In this document: piece after piece, positions 53,223-62,300 of the stretch
How positions within the stretch are numbered: position 1 is the first letter of the stretch
How the letters are laid out: each line of letters opens with the position of its first letter
Origin: an uncultured Eubacteriales bacterium
GTDB taxonomy: Bacteria; Bacillota; Clostridia; Peptostreptococcales; Anaerovoracaceae
Length of the DNA stretch: 64,000 nt
Assembly (NCBI GenBank): GCA_900545135.1
Contig: UQXL01000006.1
Span: forward strand, 30,630 to 94,629
Direction: 5' to 3'
Notes under the pieces: generated by a model
What the model saw: the letters and a program-made list of their open reading frames with translations, nothing else
The model's database searches: none
What the model was told of the DNA's origin: nothing
Program-made: the position numbers and the translations under genes

Positions 53223-54446
53223 ATGATAAAACCAGAACTTTTAGCCCCTGCAGGGGATTTGGAAAAACTTAAGACAGCGGTCATGTACGGGGCCGATGCG
53301 GTATATTTCGGCGGAGAAAGCTTTTCTCTGCGAGCCGGAGCCGGCAACTTTTCCCTCGAAGAAATGAAAGAGGGCATAGAGTTTGCCCATTCCCGCGGAG
53401 TGAAATGCCACATGACTCTCAATTTCTTTGCCCACAATGAGGATGTGGAACCGTTCATGGATTATCTGAAAGAAATCAGGGGTTTGGGTATAGACGCTTT
53501 TATAGCGGCGGATCCTGGAGTCATAGATATGATCCAGGAAGTAATCCCTGACGCTGAAATACATCTCAGCACTCAGGCCAACATGACCAATTACAGGACA
53601 GCGCGCTTCTGGTACGGCCGCGGCATAAGGCGGCTTGTACTGGCCAGGTCGCGTACCGTTGATTCGTAAAGGGTAGAAAAGTTAAAAATACCGCAGGACA
53701 TGGAGCTGGAAGCTTTCGTTCACGGAGCCATGTGCATCTCCTATTCCGGCAGGTGTCTTCTCAGCAATTTCATGATAGAGAGGGACGCCAACAGAGGTCA
53801 GTGCGCCCACCCATGCAGGTGGAAATACGCTCTGGTGGAGGAACAGAGGCCGGGCGAATATTATCCCGTGGAGGAAGATGAGAGAGGCACTTATATACTA
53901 AATTCAAAAGATTTGTGCCTGATCGGGCATATTCCACAGCTTATAGACGCCGGCATTTCCTCCTTTAAGATAGAGGGCAGGATGAAAAGCGCCTTTTATG
54001 TGGCCGTCGTGGTTTCGGCCTACAGGAAAGCAATAGACGGCTATATAGCCTCTCCGGAAAGCTGGGAATTCAGGCAGGAATGGATGGACGAGCTGTGCAA
54101 AGTCAGCCACAGAGAATTTACTACAGGCTTTTACTTTCACAAGCCTTCAAATCAGGATCAGAATTACAGAACCAGCCAGTACACGAGAGACTATTCTTTC
54201 ACAGGACTGGTGAAGTCTTATGACGAAAAAACAGGACTGGCGACAGTGGAGCAGAGGAACAAGATGGTACTGGGAGACGAGATAGAAGTTTTCGGACCGG
54301 CAACGGATTTCTTCACCCAGAAGCTTACAGAAATGTACGACGAAGAGGGGAACCTCATAGAAGCGGCGCCTCACCCACAGCAGATTTTGAAAATCAGGAC
54401 GGAAAAACCGGTAAAGCCGTTTTTCATGCTCAGAAAGAGAAAATAA
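53223..54446 (+). pseudogene. trhP: tRNA hydroxylation protein TrhP (U32 peptidase family), interrupted by TAA
   Basis: U32-family protein that uses prephenate to hydroxylate U34 of tRNA. The 407-codon frame matches the family: KPELLAPAGDLEKLKTAVMY at the start, LSTQANMTNYRTARFWYGRG, then the signature EAFVHGAMCISYSGRCLLSN with cluster cysteines, the following CAHPCRW, and KIEGRMKSAFYVA. TAA at 53667-53669 interrupts it after LARSRTVDS; the frame continues without shift as RVEKLKIPQDMELEAFVHG. Aligned to relatives from memory, the stop replaces a hydrophobic residue (Leu or Ile), and the preceding residues also differ from the usual ARELS. The cysteines lie after the stop, so the truncated product would be inactive. 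Position after mltG-trmR supports TrhP. Confidence 0.85.
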
Positions 54447-54482
54447 CAGTAAATTGATTTTTATAAAGAGAAAGGATCAGAT

Positions 54483-55706
54483 ATGTTAACCGACCCCGAC
54501 AGTTTACCTATACGAATAGGGATAATGGTTTTGCTCATAGCAGTACACGGGCTGTTCGCAGCTATAAATACTGCTCTCGGCGCAGCCGGACGGAACAGCG
54601 AAAAATACCAGGCTACGTGCAGGCTCATAATGATACTGTGTACTTCATTCGGAGCCTGGCTGGCGTTTTACGACTGGAGAACTGCTGTAGGCTTCGTCGC
54701 AGCCATCATCGTCTTCGGCCAGTTTTTTTCCCACAAGATAGCGCTCCAGCACCACGAAGCACTTGCTGAAAAGACCATGTGGCTCATTAACGGTGTTTCG
54801 GCCGTTCTGACGCCCATTACCAAGCTGCTGATGATCATCGCCAACCTCTTCCTCAAATTGCTCAGACAGGAGACACATCTGGAGGACGAAGCTTTCTCTG
54901 AGGAGGAAGTCATGTCCATGCTGGAGGCGGGACAGGAGTCAGGGGTGATAAAAGAAGAGGGCAAGAAGATGATCAATTCCATCTTCGCTTTCGACGATAA
55001 GCTGGCCTATGAAGTGATGACGCCGAGGACCGACGTTTTCATGATAGATGTGGAAGACCCCCTCGAAGAATATTTCGACGACATGATGACTCTGCGCCAT
55101 TCAAGGATACCTGTATGCAGGGGAGAAAGGGACAACATCATCGGCGTTCTGAACATAAAAGATTATCTGATAAAAGCCAGGGAGACCAGCTACGAAGAAG
55201 TGGACATAGAGTCAATACTGAGAAAGGCTTATTTCGTCCCTGACACCAAGAACATTGATTCTCTTTTGTTCGAACTGCAGAAGTCAAAGCAGCAGATCGC
55301 CGTACTCATCGACGAATACGGCGGATTTTCCGGCATAGTCACCATGGAAGATATAATCGAAGAGGTGGTAGGAGATATAGACGACGAATACGACGAGGAA
55401 GCTGAAATCATAGATAAGGTCGACGACAGCACTTACCTCGTAGACGGAGATGTGGATCTGGACGACCTGGACGAAGAACTGGGAATAGACCTTCAGTCAG
55501 ACAGCAGCGAGACCATAGGCGGCTTCATAATAGACATGCTGGGAGAGATACCTGATGAGAACGATGTGGGCCGTATAATAGAATTTGAGAATTACAGGTT
55601 CAAGATAATGTCCATCGGAGAGCGGCGGATAGAGAGGGTCAAGATATATATCCTGGACGAAGAGGAAGCTTCCGCTGAAGAAGAGGAAAAGCCTGATGAA
55701 ACCTGA
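54483..55706 (+). CDS. CNNM/CorC family membrane protein (hemolysin-like)
   Basis: A 407-residue protein of the DUF21-CBS-CorC_HlyC class linked to magnesium or cobalt efflux. The N-terminal DUF21 membrane part (about 1-130) has four hydrophobic segments. A pair of CBS domains follows (about 175-300), starting at the conserved YEVMTPRTDVFMIDVED and including HSRIPVCRGERDNIIGVL and GGFSGIVTMEDIIEEVVGDI. The CorC_HlyC transporter-associated domain (about 320-390) and an acidic tail end the protein. AAAGGATC precedes the ATG. Ion specificity is not readable. Terminator follows. Confidence 0.9.
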   Translation: MLTDPDSLPIRIGIMVLLIAVHGLFAAINTALGAAGRNSEKYQATCRLIMILCTSFGAWLAFYDWRTAVGFVAAIIVFGQFFSHKIALQHHEALAEKTMWLINGVSAVLTPITKLLMIIANLFLKLLRQETHLEDEAFSEEEVMSMLEAGQESGVIKEEGKKMINSIFAFDDKLAYEVMTPRTDVFMIDVEDPLEEYFDDMMTLRHSRIPVCRGERDNIIGVLNIKDYLIKARETSYEEVDIESILRKAYFVPDTKNIDSLLFELQKSKQQIAVLIDEYGGFSGIVTMEDIIEEVVGDIDDEYDEEAEIIDKVDDSTYLVDGDVDLDDLDEELGIDLQSDSSETIGGFIIDMLGEIPDENDVGRIIEFENYRFKIMSIGERRIERVKIYILDEEEASAEEEEKPDET

Positions 55707-55755
55707 TAAAAGGAATTTATATAATAAAATATTGTTACCGTGATATATTAAAAGG

Positions 55756-55797
55756 TCTCGCACATAAGGGCATATAGTCTGATGTGCGAGATTTTTA
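55756..55797 (+). terminator. Intrinsic terminator after the CNNM gene
   Basis: TCTCGCACAT and ATGTGCGAGA enclose a 16-base loop and are followed by TTTTTATT. Confidence 0.85.
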
Positions 55798-55866
55798 TTA
55801 TAGATTAGTTTGCATTTTATTAATTATATTTTATAAAAATACAATTAATAAAACAATATAAAATAA

Positions 55867-55895
55867 TTTACAATAATATTTTTTTATGCTATAAT
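55867..55895 (+). promoter_or_regulatory. Promoter for the AT-rich secreted-protein gene
   Basis: TTTACA (55867-55872), 17-base spacer, TATAAT (55890-55895). Transcription would start about 80 bases before the ATG, leaving an AT-rich leader without obvious structure. Confidence 0.65.
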
Positions 55896-55978
55896 TTGAA
55901 AAAAATATAGGGGGTATGGACCAATGTGGCAAAAAAATAATAGCTCGTTAAAATAATTGATAGAACAAGGGGATTATT

Positions 55979-56641
55979 ATGTTAGATATATACATAAAAA
56001 GGACAATTTCAACTATTTTAATAGTAACTATAGCTGTTTTTATGACGTTTGGTACAAATGCATATGCGCATACAGATCAAATAACCACTGAAAAATTAGA
56101 TGACGTTGATATAAATGTGGTTAGTAGCAATCAAATTCAGATAATTGATGGCGATACAGTTGGGACAATTACTGTTTTAGAAGACAACCCAAATTTTCGT
56201 AAAGTTTTAATTGAAAGTTCTGATGAAGAAGATATAATTTTAACAACTGATAAACAAGCTCAAACAATAACTTCGTCTAAAACGGGAAAGATAATCAATA
56301 TCAACGCAGAGAATATTATATTAGCAAGTTCTCCTAAAGTAGGCGATACAAAAACTGTAAAAATCTCTTATAAGCAAATAAAAGATGCTGTGGGTACAGG
56401 TTCCGCAATTATAGGAATTGCTGGCTTTATTGCTTCTTTTTTTACTGGAGCTGGCGCATTGCTTGTGGCCTCCATTGCAACAAAATTGGGCGGTATAGGT
56501 GGATTAATATCTTTAGTTTCAAAAGGAAGTCCAAATCATGGTATAAAAATAGTATCACAATATTACATGAGGCGTACAACTAAAAACGGTAAAGTATATC
56601 GATATGGTGATTGGAAATTGAAAAGTATAAGTACTTACTGA
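55979..56641 (+). CDS. Secreted protein with hydrophobic Gly-rich C-terminal domain, bacteriocin-like
   Basis: A 220-residue protein I do not recognise by name. It has a Sec signal peptide (basic start, ILIVTIAVFMTFGTNAYA, probable cleavage after AYA), a polar beta-rich middle of about 110 residues with many Asp, Ile and Thr, then a hydrophobic Gly/Ala stretch of about 45 residues (GTGSAIIGIAGFIASFFTGA, then LLVASIATKLGGIGGLIS) and a basic, Tyr-rich end. A leader domain followed by a Gly-zipper-like hydrophobic peptide recalls bacteriocin precursors such as halocin C8, but that is only a shape argument. Codons are much more A/T-rich than in neighbouring genes, which suggests acquisition. AAGGGGA precedes the ATG, and the gene has its own promoter. 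Confidence 0.6.
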   Translation: MLDIYIKRTISTILIVTIAVFMTFGTNAYAHTDQITTEKLDDVDINVVSSNQIQIIDGDTVGTITVLEDNPNFRKVLIESSDEEDIILTTDKQAQTITSSKTGKIININAENIILASSPKVGDTKTVKISYKQIKDAVGTGSAIIGIAGFIASFFTGAGALLVASIATKLGGIGGLISLVSKGSPNHGIKIVSQYYMRRTTKNGKVYRYGDWKLKSISTY

Positions 56642-56667
56642 TACTTTTATGAACGAAAGGAATTGTA

Positions 56668-56943
56668 ATGAAACCATCTGACAACTGGAAAGGCATATTA
56701 AAGGCTCAGCATTTTTATGCCGTACTGATATTACTGCTTAACGCACTGCAGATAAAGAGCCCTGATTTGATAAGCACGATACCAAGCTTCATACTTATAG
56801 CAGCAATGATACTTTCTACAATTTCAGCCATATACTTGCTTACTAAAATAAAGGCGGCGAAAGAGTGCAGGAAGCTATCAGATACAATGCTGATAATCTT
56901 GCTTACAATTGCAGGAAATATAATGCTCATAGTAAATATGTAA
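56668..56943 (+). CDS. Small three-span membrane protein, possible immunity partner
   Basis: A 91-residue protein with three hydrophobic helices (about residues 17-32, 37-57, 70-90) and Lys-rich loops between helices 2 and 3. It follows the AT-rich secreted protein by 26 bases behind AAAGGA, and a hairpin ends the unit, so the two probably share a transcript. Small membrane proteins in this position often protect the producer from its own bacteriocin, but no known immunity family is recognised and its codon use is closer to the host than that of its partner. Confidence 0.55.
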   Translation: MKPSDNWKGILKAQHFYAVLILLLNALQIKSPDLISTIPSFILIAAMILSTISAIYLLTKIKAAKECRKLSDTMLIILLTIAGNIMLIVNM

Positions 56944-56971
56944 AAGTAAAATAAAGTATTTAACCCGTGAT

Positions 56972-57024
56972 ATCGAGGCGGAACACTGGCAGGACATAGT
57001 ATTCCACCTCGATGTTGCTTTTTA
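56972..57024 (+). terminator. Probable terminator of the AT-rich island
   Basis: ATCGAGGCGGAA (56972-56983) pairs with TTCCACCTCGAT (57002-57013) with one mismatch over an 18-base loop; TTTTT follows 6 bases later. Confidence 0.6.
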
Positions 57025-57043
57025 CAAAAAAATTTGTTATAAT
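57015..57043 (+). promoter_or_regulatory. Promoter for the three-gene electron-transfer operon
   Basis: TTGCTT (57015-57020), 17-base spacer, TATAAT (57038-57043). It overlaps the tail of the preceding terminator; the first ATG is 46 bases on. Confidence 0.65.
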
Positions 57044-57088
57044 TACCGTTGTAGTTGTATGAAAGTTGTATTTTAGAGAGGTACTAAA

Positions 57089-57607
57089 ATGAGTGAAAAA
57101 GTTTGTAACTGCAATTGTTCAGAAAACAGAAAGGAACAGTTCAAGGAACTGGAGCCCGTTTTAGAACAGTATGCGCGCGTGCCGGGTAGTCTCATCACTA
57201 TCCTGCAAAAGGCTCAGGATATTTACGGTTATCTTTCAATAGATACCATAAACCATATATCCGACGCTACCGGCATCAAACCGGCTAAAATTTACGGCGT
57301 AGCCACTTTCTATGCTCAGTTCAGACTGCAGCCTATAGGCAAATATCTGGTTATGCTTTGCCAGGGCACTGCATGTCACGTAAACGGCTCCGAACTCATC
57401 GAGGAAGCTGTGTGTGAGCATCTTGGCATCAAGGACGGCGAAACCACCGAAGACGGCATATTTACGCTCAACAACGTAGCTTGTCTCGGATGCTGCTCGC
57501 TGGCTCCTGTAATGATGGTCAAGAGCGCCGAAGGAGACGAGACTTACGGAAACCTGACCAAGGATAAGGTCAGGAAGATTCTCGACGAGATAAGAGAAAG
57601 AGCATAG
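57089..57607 (+). CDS. NuoE-like [2Fe-2S] subunit of an electron-bifurcating-type complex
   Basis: A 172-residue thioredoxin-fold iron-sulfur protein of the NuoE/HndA/HydC family. Four cluster cysteines follow the family spacing: CQGTAC (C-x4-C), then CLGCC (C-x3-C) about 40 residues later. The helical N-terminal part contains SLITILQKAQDIYGYLS and GVATFYAQFR. It passes electrons near the NADH/FMN subunit encoded next. First gene of a three-gene operon with its own promoter and TTAGAGAGGT upstream. The set matches the subunit types of the Sporomusa-type Nfn (Stn) transhydrogenase better than hydrogenases, since no hydrogenase subunit is present. Confidence 0.92.
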   Translation: MSEKVCNCNCSENRKEQFKELEPVLEQYARVPGSLITILQKAQDIYGYLSIDTINHISDATGIKPAKIYGVATFYAQFRLQPIGKYLVMLCQGTACHVNGSELIEEAVCEHLGIKDGETTEDGIFTLNNVACLGCCSLAPVMMVKSAEGDETYGNLTKDKVRKILDEIRERA

Positions 57608-57623
57608 GAAGGAGGGTAAAAGT

Positions 57624-59372
57624 ATGAAAGTAGTAGTAGGACAAGGAAGCTGCGGCATAGCCACCGGTGCAAAGAAGACCGCAGCAGAATTTGAAAAACA
57701 GATCGCCGCTAGAAATTTGAATATCAGTGTCGATACCACCGGCTGCGTAGGTACTTGTTACCTGGAACCTATAGTAGATGTATATGACGATGACGGCAAG
57801 ATGACCAGATATGTCAAAGTTCAGCCTGACAAGGTAGAAGAAATCGTTGAAAGTCATCTCGTAAATCACAAGGTAGCTGAGGATTCGGCCATTTCCAAGG
57901 AAGACGAGGAATTTGTCGCCAAGCAGCAGAGAGTAGTTTTGAGAAACTGCGGCGTCATCAATCCTGAAAACATCGACGAATACATACAGGTCGGAGGCTA
58001 TAAAGCCATAGAAAAAGTCCTCGGCACCATGAAGCCTGAGGAAGTTATCGAAGAAATCAAGATTTCCGGACTGAGGGGAAGAGGCGGAGCCGGATTCCCT
58101 ACGTGGTTCAAGTGGAACGCAGCAAAGCAGAGTCCGGGAAATGAAAAATATCTTGTGTGCAACGCCGACGAAGGCGACCCGGGTGCGTTCATGGACAGAT
58201 CAGTCCTTGAGGGCGACCCTCATTCGCTTATTGAAGGTATGATAATAGGAGGATACGCCATGGGCGCAAACCAGGGCGTCATCTACTGCAGAGCAGAATA
58301 TCCGCTGGCTATCAAGAGACTGGAGATAGCCATGGCTCAGGCCAGAGAAAGAGGTTTCTTAGGCAAGGACATCTTCGGAAGCGGCTTTGATTTCGATATT
58401 TACATCAAGGCCGGAGCCGGAGCTTTCGTCTGCGGTGAAGAGACTGCGCTCATCGCTTCCCTCGAGGGAGAAAGAGGCATGCCTAGGCTCAAACCGCCTT
58501 TCCCTGCGGCCAAGGGTTTCTGGCAGAAGCCTACCGATATCAACAACGTAGAGACGCTGGCCAACGTGCCTTGGATAATCTACAACGGCGGAGCTGCTTT
58601 CGGCGCCATGGGAACTGAACAGAGCAAGGGTACCAAAGTGTTCGCTCTGGCCGGAAAGATCAAGAAAGGCGGACTCGTGGAAGTTCCTATGGGCATGACC
58701 TTAAGAGAAGTTCTCTACGGCATCGGCGGCGGCATCAAGAACAACAAGAAATTCAAAGCCGTTCAGATGGGAGGACCATCAGGCGGATGTATCCCGGCTG
58801 AACTTATAGATACTCCTGTAACTTATGAGGATATCAACAAGACCGGCGCCATCGTAGGTTCCGGCGGTATGATAGTAATGGACGAAGATACCTGTATGGT
58901 AGACATGGCCAGATACTTCCTCAACTTTACAAGGGACGAGTCCTGCGGCAAGTGCAATTACTGCCGTATCGGCACCAAGAGAATGCTGGAGATCCTCGAA
59001 AGGATCACCAACGGAGAGGGCAAAGACGGAGATATCGAAAAGCTGGAGGAACTGGCTATGAAGATAAAAGACGGTTCCCTCTGCGGACTGGGACAGACTG
59101 CTCCTAACCCTGTCCTCACAACTCTTAAATATTTCAGAAACGAGTATGAAGACCACATTTACAACCATAAATGTACGGCCGGTTCATGCAAAGCTCTCGT
59201 AACCTATACCATTACCGACGCATGCAAGGGCTGTACCGCCTGCGCCAAGAAGTGCCCAGTGGGCGCTATATCAGGCTCGGTAAAAGAAAAACACGTTATC
59301 GACAAAGAAAAGTGCATCAAGTGCGGCAAGTGTCTTGAGACCTGCAAATTCGGTGCAATAGAGAAGAAATAG
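57624..59372 (+). CDS. NuoF-like flavin/iron-sulfur subunit with ferredoxin extensions
   Basis: A 582-residue protein in four parts: an N-terminal thioredoxin-like [2Fe-2S] domain (about 1-90; Cys at about 10, 15-region missing, then C41 and C45 in TTGCVGTCYLEP); the FMN and NADH-binding core (from about 145; GRGGAGFPTWFKW, NADEGDPGAFMDR, the Gly-rich FVCGEETALIASLEG); an SLBB domain and [4Fe-4S] site ESCGKCNYCRIG near 440; and a C-terminal 2x[4Fe-4S] ferredoxin (CKGCTACAKKCPVGA, CIKCGKCLETCKFGA) from about 530. This is the layout of HydB/HndC/StnB subunits, in which NAD(P)H oxidation is coupled to ferredoxin. GGAGGG precedes the ATG; 16 bases after the NuoE-like gene. Confidence 0.93.
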   Translation: MKVVVGQGSCGIATGAKKTAAEFEKQIAARNLNISVDTTGCVGTCYLEPIVDVYDDDGKMTRYVKVQPDKVEEIVESHLVNHKVAEDSAISKEDEEFVAKQQRVVLRNCGVINPENIDEYIQVGGYKAIEKVLGTMKPEEVIEEIKISGLRGRGGAGFPTWFKWNAAKQSPGNEKYLVCNADEGDPGAFMDRSVLEGDPHSLIEGMIIGGYAMGANQGVIYCRAEYPLAIKRLEIAMAQARERGFLGKDIFGSGFDFDIYIKAGAGAFVCGEETALIASLEGERGMPRLKPPFPAAKGFWQKPTDINNVETLANVPWIIYNGGAAFGAMGTEQSKGTKVFALAGKIKKGGLVEVPMGMTLREVLYGIGGGIKNNKKFKAVQMGGPSGGCIPAELIDTPVTYEDINKTGAIVGSGGMIVMDEDTCMVDMARYFLNFTRDESCGKCNYCRIGTKRMLEILERITNGEGKDGDIEKLEELAMKIKDGSLCGLGQTAPNPVLTTLKYFRNEYEDHIYNHKCTAGSCKALVTYTITDACKGCTACAKKCPVGAISGSVKEKHVIDKEKCIKCGKCLETCKFGAIEKK

Positions 59373-59389
59373 GGGAGGGAGGAAAAACA

Positions 59390-62300
59390 ATGAATAAGTT
59401 CAGACTTAACATAAACGGCAAAGAAGTGACCGGCGTTGCCGGCCAGACCATTCTTGAAGTCGCCAGAGAAAACGACATATTTATTCCGACTCTCTGCTAT
59501 GACGAAAGAACCAAGATCTACGGTTCCTGCGGTCTCTGCATGTGCGAAGTGGAGGGAAACCCTAAGCTCTGCAAAGCATGCGCCACCGAGATCGCCCCGG
59601 GAATGGTGATAAAAACAGATACAGAGAGAGTAATCGAGTCGAGAAAGACCAACCTCGAGCTCCTGCTCTCAAATCATACCGGAGACTGCCGTCCGCCTTG
59701 CGTACTGGCATGTCCGGCACAGACCGACTGTCAGGGCTATGTGGGCCTGATCGCCAACGGTGAATATGAGAAAGCCCTGGAGCTGATCAAGGATAAGATT
59801 CCGCTTCCTGCATCTCTTGGAAGAGTTTGTCCGCATCCTTGCGAGGAAGCATGCAGAAGAGGTCTCATAGACGAGCCTATATCCATTCAGCAGCTCAAGA
59901 GATTCGCGGCCGATACTGACCTTGCAGGCGATATCTTCGTTCCTGAATGTGAAGAAGACACCGGCAAGAGCGTGGCCATAATAGGCGGCGGCCCGATGGG
60001 ACTTTCCGCAGCTTACTTCCTGAGACAGATGGGTCATGCGGTGACTATATTTGAATCTATGCCGAGAGCCGGCGGTATGCTGAGATACGGCATACCTGAA
60101 TACAGACTGCCAAAAGCAGTGCTGGACGAAGAAATCGCCACCATCGAAAGCATGGGCGTTGAGATCATAACCAATACAAGAGTCGGTGACGACATTCCTT
60201 TTGAGACTGTAAGAAGCGATTATGACGCCGTTCTCCTGGCCATAGGAGCCTGGGTATCCACAGGCGTAGGCTGCAAGGGAGAGGACGCAGAGGGCGTCAT
60301 CGGCGGTATCGACTTCCTGAGAAGAGTGGTAAGGAACGAAGAAATCGGCATGGGCGAAAAAGTGGCCATCGTCGGAGGCGGAAACACTGCCATGGACGCA
60401 TGCAGAACAGCTGTAAGGCTGGGAGCCAAGGAAGTCTATAATATCTACAGAAGAACTAAAGACGAAATGCCTGCCGACATGGTAGAGATAGAAGAAGCCG
60501 AAGAAGAAGGCGTAATCTTCAAAAACCTGACCAATCCTATAGAAGTCGTAAAGGACGAGAACGGCCACGTCAAAGAAGTGGTTCTGCAGGTCATGGAACT
60601 GGGTGAGCCTGACGCTTCTGGCAGAAGAAAGCCTGTTCCTGTAGAAGGAAAGACCGAAACTCTCGCCATAGATACCATGATACTGGCCATCGGTCAGGCT
60701 GTTGACGCCAGCGTATTCGACTGTGACAAGACGAGAAAGAACGCCATAGCTTATGATCCTGAAACATTCATGACCAGCATCCCTGGCGTATTCGCCGGCG
60801 GAGACTGCGGAAACGACAAGATTTCAATAGCTATCGAAGCCATCGCTGACGCGAGAAAAGCTTCCGACAGCATTGACGCATATCTCTACGGAGAAGTTCT
60901 TAAATATGAAAAACCTTACGTGGTAGAAAGAGATGATATTACTGAAAAGACTTTCGAGGACAGGGAAAGAATGTGCAGGCCGGAGATTCCGCAGCTTTCA
61001 CCTAAAGAGAGAAAGGACAACTTCAGCGAGATCATTCCTTGCGGATTCACGGAAGAACAGGCTGTTGCCGAGGCTTCAAGATGCCTTGAATGCGGCTGTC
61101 ACGACTATTTCGAGTGCAAGCTGATAGACTTTGCTAACCAGTACGACGTTCAGCCTGAAAGATTCGCAGGCGAGAAGAACGCTATAGAGTTTGAGGACGA
61201 TCATCCGTTCATCGTGCGCGATCCTAACAAGTGCATACTCTGCGGTCTTTGCGTAAGAGTCTGCGACGAAGTCATGGGCGTAGGCGCTTTAGGCCTGGTT
61301 CACAGAGGATTTGACACCGTGGTCAAGCCTAATATGGAAAAACCTCTCATCGAGTCAGGATGTATTTCCTGCGGACAGTGCGTCAGCGTATGTCCTACAG
61401 GCGCTCTCCAGGAGAGAACGACGATGATCAAGGAAACTCCTGTAGAAACAGAAGTGACAGAAACAACATGTTCTTTCTGCTCTGTGGGCTGCAGCCTTAA
61501 CCTGGAATCCTGCGGCGATATGCTGATCAAAGCCAACCCTGATAAGAATGGTGCAGTAAACAAGGGCCTTGCCTGTGGAATGGGCAAATGGGGCTTCGAC
61601 TGCTCCATGCTTGAAGATAAGCTGGAAGAACCGTTCGTTAAGGAAGACGGACGTTTCAGAGAATCCGATTATCACGAAGCTTTCGTGCTCGTTGCCAAGA
61701 GATGTCAGTCCATAGGCGCCAAATACGGCAAAGACGCCGTTGCAGTCGCCGTTTCGGACAGATATACCAACGAAGAAGCTTACGCCATCAAGAGAATGGC
61801 AGAAGCCATGGGAGCCAAGGTCCTCTGTATAAACAACAGAGAAAGCGGCCTGGAAAAGGTTACTGGACTGAACGCTTCCCCGAACACCATAGATGAACTG
61901 CTTTCGACCAACCTGATCCTTAAGATAGGATTTAAGGAAGAAGATTCCAGAGTCATCGCCCTCAAGATGAAGCAGGCTGAAGAAGCCGGAGCTAAAGTAA
62001 TCAATCTCTGCAGCGGCGAGAACAACTTAAGCTTCTTAAAGCAGATCGCCAAGGCCATCATAGACAGCGGCAAGGCCAAGAAGGCAGCAGGCTATGACGA
62101 ATTCGCAGCTTCACTTGCTTCCGTCAAGGTAAGCGGCGAAGCCAAGGCCATAGCTGACCAGTATCTGGCCGCCAAGAAAGCTATGATAGTTTATCAGCAG
62201 AACTTCCTGACGACGGACGGTGCAATTCTCGTCGCCGATATCGCCATGCTTTCCGGCCATATCGGTTCTCCTAGAGACGGTATCCTCCAAGTCAAGGCCA

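Noticed and set aside
59669..60568. Long open frame antisense to the fused redox subunit
   Set aside because: Shadow of a GC-biased third codon position; no recognisable domain or start signal.
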